From: Candidatus Acidiferrum typicum
GTDB lineage: Bacteria > Acidobacteriota > Terriglobia > Acidiferrales > UBA7541
NCBI GenBank assembly: GCA_002478115.1
Contig: DLMH01000140.1
Span: 1 to 64,000, forward strand
DNA: 64,000 bases
Reading direction: 5' to 3'
The translations under genes were made by a program, and so were the position numbers. The notes beneath the pieces were generated by a model that saw only the letters and a list, made by a program, of their open reading frames with translations, was not told the origin of the DNA and ran no database searches. Position 1 is the first letter of the stretch, and the number at the start of each line of letters is the position of its first letter. Positions 26,921 through 34,931 of this stretch are shown in pieces.

Positions 26921-27967
26921 TCACCGCTGGCGGGCGGGGCCGGTCGAATTACGGATGATGAGTTCCGGCGCGAGGACGATTTCAGGAATGAAGGGAGCGC
27001 GCTCCTCGATGCGGTCGAGCAGGGTTTGTGCGGCGACGGTGCCCATTTCCAAAAGAGGCTGGCGCACAGTCGTAAGAGGCGGGAAGGCGAATGAGGCGAC
27101 GGAGATGTCGTCGAATCCGACGACGGAAACGTCCTCGGGGACGCGGAGGCCGGCTTCATGCAATACGAACATCGCGCCGACCGCGGAAGTGTCGTTATAG
27201 GCGAAGAGCGCGGTGAAGGGGATTTCGGCCGCCAGCAGCTCTTTCGCGGGGAGATAGCCGATATCGGAAGTATTCGGGATTCTTTCGAGCTGGAACACCA
27301 GTTCCGGGTGGATGGGGAGATGCAATTCGGCGGCGACTTCCTGGATGGCGTTCCAGCGAGGCGCAGAGTCCGAGCTGGAGGAAGGGCCCCGGAAAAATGC
27401 GATCTGTCTGTGCCCGAGGTCAAGCAAATGCTCCAGGACGAGCCGCGCGGCGCGATGGTGATCGAGGATGATGTTGGTGACGTTCGGGACTTGCTGATGA
27501 CCGGCGATGGCAACGGTCGGAAGAGTGGGCTGCTGGTCTATGGAAGTGTCTATGGTAATGATGCCTTCGACGCCGCGGGTGAGCAGCAACTGGGAATACG
27601 AGCGCATGAGTTTGTCGTCATGGCGGTGAACGACGGTGAGAAAAAAGTAATTGTTCTTGCGCAGGAACGTTTCGACACCGCTGATGATTGGTGCGCCGTA
27701 GGGATCGCCGATCTCCTGGGCGATTACGCCCACGGTGTAGCTGCGCCGGACGCGCAAAGAACGCGCCAGGAAATTAGGGCGATAGTTGAGCCGTCGAGCG
27801 GCCTCCATGATGCGCTTGCGGGTGCGTTCGGGGATGGAGCGTGAGGCCGGCGAATTGTTCAGAACACTGGAAACGGTTCCCGCTGTCAGGTCGAGATGCG
27901 AAGCCAGCAACTTGAGAGTAACTGCAGGCGCCTTCACGGCGCCGTGCGCCTTAGCAGCTTTTGTCAT
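26921..27967 (-). CDS. LacI-family transcriptional regulator
   Basis: 348-residue repressor. An N-terminal helix-turn-helix and hinge (VTLKLLASHLDLTAGTVSSV ... RKRIMEAARRLNYRPNFLAR) precedes a periplasmic-binding-protein-like effector domain (YTVGVIAQEIGDPYGAPIIS, ALFAYNDTSAVGAMFVL, VVGFDDISVASFAFPPLTTV). ATG 27967 is favoured over the frame's upstream extension. It sits between phosphoketolase and the cellobiose epimerase/GH130 genes, which are divergent from it. Control of the sugar locus by a disaccharide or sugar phosphate is therefore likely (inference). Confidence 0.88.
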   Translation of the reverse strand: MTKAAKAHGAVKAPAVTLKLLASHLDLTAGTVSSVLNNSPASRSIPERTRKRIMEAARRLNYRPNFLARSLRVRRSYTVGVIAQEIGDPYGAPIISGVETFLRKNNYFFLTVVHRHDDKLMRSYSQLLLTRGVEGIITIDTSIDQQPTLPTVAIAGHQQVPNVTNIILDHHRAARLVLEHLLDLGHRQIAFFRGPSSSSDSAPRWNAIQEVAAELHLPIHPELVFQLERIPNTSDIGYLPAKELLAAEIPFTALFAYNDTSAVGAMFVLHEAGLRVPEDVSVVGFDDISVASFAFPPLTTVRQPLLEMGTVAAQTLLDRIEERAPFIPEIVLAPELIIRNSTGPARQR

Positions 27968-28339
27968 TGGGTCCTGACCTCGCTCAAGGCCCTGCGGAGC
28001 AACCAACAGAAACACCACCAATTACCAGCATTCTAGCGCAATCCGGGGAGGGAAAGTACAACGGAAGTGCCAAGGGATGGCCGCTTCGCGGGAAGGGAAT
28101 AAAGGCGAGTGCGTGCGATTCCCCTTAACAGTAACGTTCATCTATTCTTGACATGGGCGGGGCACATATTTCAGACTCTGCGCAGAAGAAGCGATGTCTT
28201 CCCACTGAAATGATGCACGCGGTCGTCGGTCCATCCGAGCCGGACCCGCCGCGGCCGGAGACACACGTCAACTAAGTCATGAAGCGTGCACAAAAAATAT
28301 AGGTACCATCTTTGGCGCGGGGGGCTGCAGGGAGAAAGG
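27968..28339. other. divergent regulatory region between lacI-like and epimerase genes
   Basis: 372 bp without a gene. A TTGACA hexamer lies at 28148-28153 on the plus strand, but I find no convincing -10 at proper spacing. AACGTT centred near 28135 is only a 6-bp palindrome. Promoters for both flanking genes must lie here. Confidence 0.4.
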
Positions 28340-29554
28340 GTGAGGCTCGTGGACGGGTTGCGTGAGCGGGTTGAGCGGGAATTGCGCGGCGACATTCTGC
28401 CGTTTTGGCTGAATTACGCGGTGGACCGCGAATATGGCGGGTTTCGCGGTCAGATTGCGAACGACCTGACGATTGATCCGCTCGCGCACAAAGGCCTGAT
28501 CCTGAACGCGCGCATTCTGTGGACATTTGCCAAGGCGTACAAGGTTTACGGCGACGATGTGTATCTGCGGACAGCCCGGCGGGCCTACGAATATCTGCGG
28601 CGGTATTTCTGGGACGTGGAATTTGGCGGCGTGTACTGGATGGTGGACCACCTGGGAAACCCGGTGGAGACGAAAAAGCGGATTTACGGGCAGGCCTTCA
28701 CCGTCTACGCTCTGGCGGAGTACGCGGCTGCGAGTGCGGAAAAGGAACCTCTGGAAATGGCCATTGCCCTGCACCGGAAGATTGAAGCCGCAAGCCATGA
28801 CGGAAAAAACGACGGGTACTTCGAGACCTATGAGCGGGACTGGAAACTGGCGGGGGAGCAGCGGCTGAGCGAAGTGGACATGGATGAAAAGAAGTCCATG
28901 AACACGCACCTGCACTTGCTGGAGGCGTATGCGAATCTCCTGCGGCTATGGAATGACGACGGATTGCGGAAGCGCCTGCGGGAGCTGCTTCGTATTTTTC
29001 TGGACCACATCATTGATCCGGAGACGCACCATTTCCGGATGTTTTTCGACGAAGTGTGGCGCGACCGCTCGGACCGCTTTTCCTTTGGCCATGATATTGA
29101 GGGGAGCTGGCTGATCTGCGAGGCCGCGGAAGTATTGGGCGACACCGCGATTCTGGAAGAAACACGGAAAGCAGCCGTGAGGATGGCGCAGGCGGTGTAC
29201 CAGCAGGCCGTGGACAACGATGGCGGCTTGCTCTACGAGGGCACCCGGAAGGAACTCATCGACACCGACAAGCATTGGTGGCCCCAGGCGGAAGCCGTGG
29301 TGGGATTCCTGAACGCCTACGAACTTTCGGGGCGCGACTATTTCCTCAAGGCGTCGCAGAATAGCTGGGAGTTCATCGAAAAATATATCGTGGATCACCA
29401 GCGCGGAGAGTGGTATTGGAAAGTGTCGCGCGACGGAACGCCCAGCAACGACAAATACAAAGTGGATCCCTGGAAGTGTCCGTATCACAACAGCCGGACC
29501 TGCTTTGAAGTGATGGAACGCTTGGACAAATTGGCCAAGAAACACGGGGCCTGA
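28340..29554 (+). CDS. Cellobiose 2-epimerase (AGE superfamily)
   Basis: Cytoplasmic (alpha/alpha)6-barrel enzyme that epimerises the reducing-end glucose of cellobiose or lactose to mannose. The 404 residues carry family histidines in MNTHLHLLEAYANLLRLWND, FSFGHDIEGSWLICEAAEV and CPYHNSRTCFEVMERL, and the WWPQAEAVVGFLNAYELSG segment. These fit cellobiose epimerases better than N-acylglucosamine epimerases. GTG 28340 follows a GGGAG site; the frame extends to GTG 28286. It is followed after 43 bp by a GH130 phosphorylase, the combination known from the Bacteroides fragilis mannobiose route. Confidence 0.85.
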   Translation: MRLVDGLRERVERELRGDILPFWLNYAVDREYGGFRGQIANDLTIDPLAHKGLILNARILWTFAKAYKVYGDDVYLRTARRAYEYLRRYFWDVEFGGVYWMVDHLGNPVETKKRIYGQAFTVYALAEYAAASAEKEPLEMAIALHRKIEAASHDGKNDGYFETYERDWKLAGEQRLSEVDMDEKKSMNTHLHLLEAYANLLRLWNDDGLRKRLRELLRIFLDHIIDPETHHFRMFFDEVWRDRSDRFSFGHDIEGSWLICEAAEVLGDTAILEETRKAAVRMAQAVYQQAVDNDGGLLYEGTRKELIDTDKHWWPQAEAVVGFLNAYELSGRDYFLKASQNSWEFIEKYIVDHQRGEWYWKVSRDGTPSNDKYKVDPWKCPYHNSRTCFEVMERLDKLAKKHGA

Positions 29555-29597
29555 GGAATGCAGGTGCGGGCCAAAACCGCACGACCGGAGAAAATAA

Positions 29598-30845
29598 ATG
29601 AATGCCGCCGAGTATATGAAAAAAGTGCAGGAACTATTCCAGCAACACGAGAAGCTGATTTCCCGGAAAAACGTGAAAGCCAAGGGCGGGAACGGGGTGT
29701 ACGACCGGTACGTCAACCCCGTGCTGACGGCGGAGCACACTCCCCTGTTCTGGCGCTACGATTTCGACTACAAGAGCAACCCGCACCTGATGGAGCGCAT
29801 TGGCGTGAACGCGACCTTCAACGCCGGCGCCGTGGAATATGAAGGGAAGTTTCTGGTATTCGCGCGCGTCGAGGGAGCGGATCGCAAATCGTTTCTTGCA
29901 GTGGCGGAAAGCCCGAACGGCGTGGACAACTTCCGCTTCTGGGATTACCCCATCCTGATGCCGGAAACGGCCGACCCGGACACGAACGTGTACGACATTC
30001 GCGTGGTGCGCCACGAGGATGGCTGGGTTTACGGCCTGTTCTGCACGGAGCGGAAGGATCCGAAAGTGCCGCTGTGGGATACGTCGGCGGCGGTCGCGCA
30101 ATGCGGCATTGCCCGGACAAAGGACCTGAAGAATTGGGAACGGCTGCCGGATTTGCGCACCAAGTCGCCGCAGCAGAGGAACGTCGTGTTGCATCCGGAA
30201 TTTGTGGATGGGAAGTACGCGCTGTACACACGGCCCCAGGATGAATTCATTCAGGCGGGAAAAGGCGGAGGAATTGGCTGGGGACTCTGCACGACGATGG
30301 TAGGCGCAACCGTCGAAAATGAAGTCATCATGGATAATCGCGAGTATCACACCATCAAGGAAGTGAAAAACGGGCTGGGTCCGGCGCCCATCAAGACCGC
30401 CAAGGGCTGGCTGCACCTGGCCCACGGTGTGCGAAATACGGCGGCGGGGTTGCGCTATGTTTTGTACACATTCCTGAGTGAACTGGAGAGGCCGTACGTG
30501 ATCACGCACCAGCCGGCGGGATATTTTCTGGCGCCGCAGGGCGAGGAGCGCATCGGCGACGTCTCCAACGTGGCCTTCAGCAACGGCTGGATCGCCGCGA
30601 AAAACGGGGACGTGTACATCTACTACGGAGCATCGGACACGCGGCTGAATGTCGTAACCACCACAGTGGAAAAGTTGCTGGACTACACGATGAACACGCC
30701 GCCAGACCCGCTGCGGAGCTTCTTATGCGTTGAGCAGCGGAACGCCCTGATCCGCAAGAATCTGGCCGTGCTCAAGACGTACGGCAAACTTCTTGGGCGG
30801 CCGCAGCAGCCGGGGGGAAAGAGCGGGAAGGGCTCCAAGCAATAG
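29598..30845 (+). CDS. GH130 4-O-beta-D-mannosyl-D-glucose phosphorylase
   Basis: Five-bladed propeller phosphorylase of 415 residues that converts mannosyl-1,4-glucose and phosphate to mannose 1-phosphate and glucose. Family features include NPVLTAEHTPLFWRYDFDY, GVNATFNAGAVEYEGKF, FARVEGADRKSFLAVAESP, the Asp-containing NVYDIRVVRHEDGWVYGLFC, and HGVRNTAAGLRYVLYTFL. The text resembles the GH130 subfamily 1 enzyme from Bacteroides rather than the mannooligosaccharide subfamily 2. GGAG precedes ATG 29598. It is probably co-transcribed with the epimerase, which makes its substrate from mannobiose-type disaccharides. Confidence 0.85.
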   Translation: MNAAEYMKKVQELFQQHEKLISRKNVKAKGGNGVYDRYVNPVLTAEHTPLFWRYDFDYKSNPHLMERIGVNATFNAGAVEYEGKFLVFARVEGADRKSFLAVAESPNGVDNFRFWDYPILMPETADPDTNVYDIRVVRHEDGWVYGLFCTERKDPKVPLWDTSAAVAQCGIARTKDLKNWERLPDLRTKSPQQRNVVLHPEFVDGKYALYTRPQDEFIQAGKGGGIGWGLCTTMVGATVENEVIMDNREYHTIKEVKNGLGPAPIKTAKGWLHLAHGVRNTAAGLRYVLYTFLSELERPYVITHQPAGYFLAPQGEERIGDVSNVAFSNGWIAAKNGDVYIYYGASDTRLNVVTTTVEKLLDYTMNTPPDPLRSFLCVEQRNALIRKNLAVLKTYGKLLGRPQQPGGKSGKGSKQ

Positions 30846-30932
30846 AGCACGCGCGTGTTGTTTTTTGCCCGCCTCCTAACCGGACTCTCTCACGAGCTAC
30901 AATTTTGACGTTATTCAAACGGCGCAGCACTC

Positions 30933-30972
30933 TGTCATCTTGAGGGGCGCGCCGTTCGCGCCCCGAAAGATC
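30933..30972. repeat. TGTCAT...AAGATCT unit with 8-bp-stem hairpin
   Basis: TGTCATCTTGA leads into GGGGCGCG / CGCGCCCC (8-bp perfect stem, 5-nt loop), ending AAGATCT. It abuts the left end of TIR repeat copy B and is about 90 bp after the GH130 stop, so it may also act as a terminator. Confidence 0.5.
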
Positions 30973-31174
30973 TCAACCTAAAATTCAGAGTTGACCAATT
31001 GCAGGCGAGCGCATCATATTTTGCTTCAATCGATTGTTGCAGGAGAATGCAACTTCGCCGAGGCTGGTTTTTGTCCTGCCACCCACCGCCGTAAAACTGT
31101 CATTTCGACCGCAGGGACGGCGGTTTTGGCCGTCCCGGAGCGGAGAAATCTCTCTTCAACTTCCGATCTCAGGC
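30973..31174. repeat. TIR-bounded interspersed repeat, copy B
   Basis: About 202 bp. The left end CAACCTAAAATTCAGAGTTG pairs imperfectly with the right end (complement GAGCCTGAGATCGGAAGTTG). The interior shares GTTGACCAATTGCAGGCGA, TCAATCGATTGT, GGAGAATGCAACTTCG, GGACGGCGGTTTTGGCCGTC and CCGGAGCGGAGAAATCTCTC with the other copies. The right end overlaps the stop codon of the aldo/keto reductase gene. Confidence 0.78.
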
Positions 31175-32170
31175 TCGCGCGGGCGCGAGGATGGCCTCGA
31201 TCTGGGCAAGCTCCCCGGAAGTAAAGCGCAGATTGCCGAGCGCTGCGACGTTTTGCTCGACCTGCTCGACGCGGCTGGCGCCAATCAGGGCGCTGGTCAT
31301 GCGCGCATCCCGCAAGACCCAGGCAAGGGCCAATTGCGCGACGGATTGCCCGCGTGACTCGGCCAGTTCGTTGAGCGCGCGCACCTGCGCCAGGCGCCGC
31401 TCGCTAACATCGTTTTTCTTCAAAAATCCATGAGGCTTGTTGGCGCGGGAATCGCTCGGAATGCCGTTGAGATAGCGATTCGTGAGAAGGCCCTGCGCGA
31501 GCGGGCAGAACGCGATGCAGCCGATTCCTTCCCTTTCCAATACATCAAGCAGCCCGGTCTCGATGTTTCTCTCGAACATCGAATATTTCGGCTGATGGAT
31601 GAGGCAGGGTGTGCCAAGCCGGCGAAGCGCATTTGCGGCCGCCTCGGTTTGCGCCGCATCGTAGCTGGAAATCCCCGCATACAGCGCCTTGCCGCAGCGC
31701 ACCGCGTGCTCCAGCGCGGACATGGTCTCCTCAATAGGCGTTTGCGGGTCCGGCCGGTGAGAGTAAAAGATGTCCACGTAATCGAGCTTCATGCGCTTGA
31801 GGCTTTGGTCCAGGCTGGCAAGAAGATATTTGCGCGAGCCCCAATCGCCATACGGCCCCGCCCACATTTGCCAGCCGGCTTTGGTGCTGATGATGAGTTC
31901 GTCGCGATGGGCTGCGAAATCGCTATGGAGGATGCGCCCGAAATTCTCCTCGGCGGAGCCCGCAGGCGGGCCATAATTGTTCGCCAGGTCGAAGTGGGTG
32001 ATGCCGAGATCGAACGCGCGCCGCAACATTGCCCGGCAATTCTCAAAGGAGTCCACGCCGCCGAAATTGTGCCAAAGGCCGAGCGAAATGGCCGGGAGAA
32101 GCAATCCGCTGCGGCCGCACCGACGGTATTGCATGTTGTCGTAACGCGAGTTCGCGGCCGCGTAGCTCAT
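31169..32170 (-). CDS. Aldo/keto reductase (YghZ / glyceraldehyde-3-phosphate reductase type)
   Basis: NADPH-dependent TIM-barrel oxidoreductase of 333 residues. Signatures: GRSGLLLPAISLGLWHNFGG, FDLANNYGPPAGSAEENFGR with catalytic Asp and Tyr, ISTKAGWQMWAGPYGDWGSR, DYVDIFYSHRPDPQTPIEET with the active His, and the cofactor segment ALIGASRVEQVEQNVAAL. This matches the YghZ/Kv-beta-like subgroup. ATG 32170 has AGAGG upstream. It follows the GH94 gene by 72 bp on the same strand, so the two are likely co-transcribed. The role in the sugar locus, perhaps aldehyde or ketose reduction, is inference. The stop codon TGA lies inside the end of repeat copy B. Confidence 0.88.
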   Translation of the reverse strand: MSYAAANSRYDNMQYRRCGRSGLLLPAISLGLWHNFGGVDSFENCRAMLRRAFDLGITHFDLANNYGPPAGSAEENFGRILHSDFAAHRDELIISTKAGWQMWAGPYGDWGSRKYLLASLDQSLKRMKLDYVDIFYSHRPDPQTPIEETMSALEHAVRCGKALYAGISSYDAAQTEAAANALRRLGTPCLIHQPKYSMFERNIETGLLDVLEREGIGCIAFCPLAQGLLTNRYLNGIPSDSRANKPHGFLKKNDVSERRLAQVRALNELAESRGQSVAQLALAWVLRDARMTSALIGASRVEQVEQNVAALGNLRFTSGELAQIEAILAPARA

Positions 32171-32242
32171 GAAGTTCCTCTTGTGCGCATTTGAGAAAAC
32201 TGAGTGCCGCGCAGTTTTGCACCGCACGCCACCTGGCAGAGA

Positions 32243-34687
32243 TTAACGCAACGTCGCTTTAACCGCGACACTTTTAGTGCCCGCCGGCGGCAGTGGCACC
32301 AGGTTGCCCTGAATGGGCGCGCCATTCACTTCGAGGCAAACCTTGTTACCTTCCCCGGCGCGCTTCACTTCGATCTCATACGTCACCCCGCGGAATTTGC
32401 GGCAGGCCTTGAAGCCGCGCCAGCTTTTCGGAATAACCGGCGCGATCAGCAGGCCCTCGAAGGACGTGCGAATGCCCAAAATCCATTGCGTGATGGCGTA
32501 GTAGTTCCACGCGGCCGTGCCGGTCAGCCAGGAGTTCTTGGCCTCTCCATACGTGGGAGCGTCGCGCCCGGCGATCATCTGCGCATAAACGTAGGGCTCG
32601 CAACGGTGCACGTCGCTGATTTCTTCGCGCGCGGAAGGATTGATCCGCGTGTAATAGTCGTGCGCGGCATCCCCATTTCCGACGCGCGTTTCGCCGATGA
32701 TCACCCAGGGATTGTTGTGGCAGAAGATGCCCGCGTTTTCCTTATACCCCGGCGGGTAAGAAGAAATCTCGCCATACTCAAGGTAATACTTCGAGTAGGC
32801 CGGCTGCTGCAGGACGATGCCGTGCTCGGTGGCCAGCAGCTTGCGCGTCGATTCCAGGGCTCTCACGGCAAGGCCATCATCGAGGCCGACGCCGGCCAGC
32901 GTGCAGAATCCCTGCGTCTCGATGAAGATTTTACCCTCGTCATTTTCCTTCGAGCCAATCTTCCGGCTGAAATCGTCATACGCGCGGAGGAACCACTCGC
33001 CGTCCCATCCGTGCTTGCGAATTGTGGTATCCATCTTGGTGACTTCCGCCAGGTACGAGCAAGCCTCGGCGGCGAGGCCGCGATGCCTGGCAATATCCGC
33101 GAGCTCCCGGCCGGCGAGCACAAACAGGCCGGCGATGAACACGGATTCGGCAACCTTGCCGTCTTTGTTGGTGGTGGTCTGAAAGGATTGCCCCGGCGAA
33201 TCGGAGAAGCAGTTCAGGTTCAGGCAATCGTTCCAATCGGCACGCCCGATGAGCGGCAGTCCATGAGGGCCAAGCCGCTCGAGCGTGTAGCGGAAGCTGC
33301 GTTGGAGATGCTCGTAGAGCGGCGTTTCGGAACCGGGCGCATTGTCATAGGGCACCAGCTCATCCAGGATGCTCCAGTCGCCGGTTTCCTTCAGATAGGC
33401 GCCGACGCCGATAATCAGCCAGTGGGGATCGTCGTTGAAGCCGCTGCCCACATCGTTATTGCCGCGCTTGGTCAGCGGCTGGTATTGGTGATATGCGCCA
33501 CCGGTGGGGAGTTGCGTGGCGGCCAGATCCAGGATGCGTTCCCGCGCGCGCCCCGGAACCATGTGCACGAAGCCCAGCAAATCCTGGTTCGAATCGCGAA
33601 ACCCCAGCCCCCGCCCGATCCCCGATTCGTAGAACGACGCCGAGCGCGACATGTTGAACGTCGCCATGCACTGATAAGCGTTCCAGATGTTTACCATGCG
33701 ATTCGTGTGCACGTCGGGCGTGTCCACCTGGCACAGCCCCAGCAATTCATTCCAGTAAAGACGCAGCTTCTCGAATGCGCCGCAGGCATTCGCTGCAACG
33801 CGATACTTGGCGATTACCGCTTTCGCCGCTTTCTTGTTGATGATTTGCGAATCGGGCGGATCGAATTTCTGTTCCCGCGGGTTCTCCTGATAGCCCAGAA
33901 CAAATAGGATTTGGCGGGATTCGCCGGGCTTCAGCGAGAGCTTGACGTGGTGTGAGCCAACCGGAGCCCAGCCGTGCGCGACGGAATTGGTCAAGTGTCC
34001 GCGCTCGACGGCGGCGGGATTGTCCCAGCCGCGATAGGGGCCCAGAAAGGCGTCGCGCTGCGTGTCGTATCCGGCGATTTTTTCGGAGCATGCGAAGAAC
34101 GCGAAGTGGTCACGGCGCTCGCGGTATTCCGTCTTGTGGTAGATTACGCCGTCCTCGATTTCGACTTGGCCGATGCTGAAGTTGCGCTGGAAGTTTGTGG
34201 AGTCATCTTGCGCGTCCCACAAGCAGAACTCGATGATGGAGAAAACGGAGAGCTCGGCGGCCTGCGCGCGATGGTTCGTCACGCTCAGTTGCCAGATTTC
34301 CAGATTCTCGTCGAGCGGCACGAAGTAGCGGGTGCTCGCTTCGATGCCGCTGTATTTCGAGCCGATCGTTGTGTAGCCCATGCCGTGACGGCAGGAATAC
34401 TCTTCCAGTTTGTGTCGCGTGGGTTGCCAGGAGGGAGACCAGAATTCGCCGGAGCTGTCATCGCGGAGATAAATGTAGCGTCCGCCAACATCGTAGGGAG
34501 CGTTGTTGTAGCGGTAACGCGTGATGCGGCGCAGGCGCGCGTCGCGGTAGAAAGAATAGCCGCCGGCAGTATTGGAGATGATGCCGAAATAAGCTTGGCA
34601 GCCTAGATAGTTGATCCACGGCAGGGGCGTATCCGGCTGCGTGATTACATATTCGCGCTTCTGATCGTCGAAGTGCCCGTATTTCAT
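32243..34687 (-). CDS. cbp: GH94 cellobiose phosphorylase
   Basis: Cytoplasmic glycoside phosphorylase of 814 residues, converting cellobiose and phosphate to glucose 1-phosphate and glucose. It has the N-terminal beta-sandwich (MKYGHFDDQKREYVITQPDT, NTAGGYSFYRDARLRRITRY) and the (alpha/alpha)6 barrel with GRGLGFRDSNQDLLGFVHM, the catalytic-Asp region GRADWNDCLNLN, and HNNPWVIIGETRVGNGD. Length is normal for cellobiose phosphorylases. ATG 34687 follows AGGGAG; the longer frame upstream is unlikely. No signal peptide, so it acts on imported cellobiose. It is divergent from the secreted GH9 cellulase, which fits joint control of cellulose use. Confidence 0.92.
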   Translation of the reverse strand: MKYGHFDDQKREYVITQPDTPLPWINYLGCQAYFGIISNTAGGYSFYRDARLRRITRYRYNNAPYDVGGRYIYLRDDSSGEFWSPSWQPTRHKLEEYSCRHGMGYTTIGSKYSGIEASTRYFVPLDENLEIWQLSVTNHRAQAAELSVFSIIEFCLWDAQDDSTNFQRNFSIGQVEIEDGVIYHKTEYRERRDHFAFFACSEKIAGYDTQRDAFLGPYRGWDNPAAVERGHLTNSVAHGWAPVGSHHVKLSLKPGESRQILFVLGYQENPREQKFDPPDSQIINKKAAKAVIAKYRVAANACGAFEKLRLYWNELLGLCQVDTPDVHTNRMVNIWNAYQCMATFNMSRSASFYESGIGRGLGFRDSNQDLLGFVHMVPGRARERILDLAATQLPTGGAYHQYQPLTKRGNNDVGSGFNDDPHWLIIGVGAYLKETGDWSILDELVPYDNAPGSETPLYEHLQRSFRYTLERLGPHGLPLIGRADWNDCLNLNCFSDSPGQSFQTTTNKDGKVAESVFIAGLFVLAGRELADIARHRGLAAEACSYLAEVTKMDTTIRKHGWDGEWFLRAYDDFSRKIGSKENDEGKIFIETQGFCTLAGVGLDDGLAVRALESTRKLLATEHGIVLQQPAYSKYYLEYGEISSYPPGYKENAGIFCHNNPWVIIGETRVGNGDAAHDYYTRINPSAREEISDVHRCEPYVYAQMIAGRDAPTYGEAKNSWLTGTAAWNYYAITQWILGIRTSFEGLLIAPVIPKSWRGFKACRKFRGVTYEIEVKRAGEGNKVCLEVNGAPIQGNLVPLPPAGTKSVAVKATLR

Positions 34688-34931
34688 GGTGGCGGCTCCC
34701 TGTGCGGAACGCCGCACTGGCAAGACCGTCCAGTATAACGATATTTTAGTGGCATAGAAAAACTTTGAGGTGTAGATATGAAGCACACCTGCAGAAGGAG
34801 AGCGGGGCGCACTGCTCAATGGAAGTGTGCTCGCAGTCACACCCCCAGGTGAGGATAATCACTGCCGCTGCCGGCGACGAAACGAGAGGCTTGCACCCTT
34901 GAACCACACGCGCAGATCGAAAGGGGACAGC
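34688..34931. promoter_or_regulatory. divergent promoter region of GH94 and GH9 genes
   Basis: 244 bp between divergent starts. On the minus strand TATACT (34732-34737) could be the -10 of the GH94 gene, with only poor -35 candidates. The A/T-rich block 34738-34785 is the only such stretch. I find no strong LacI-type palindrome. Confidence 0.35.

Noticed and set aside
33570..33605. GGTTCGAATC resembling a tRNA T-arm
   Set aside because: It lies inside the GH94 coding sequence and no matching acceptor or anticodon arms can be found around it.
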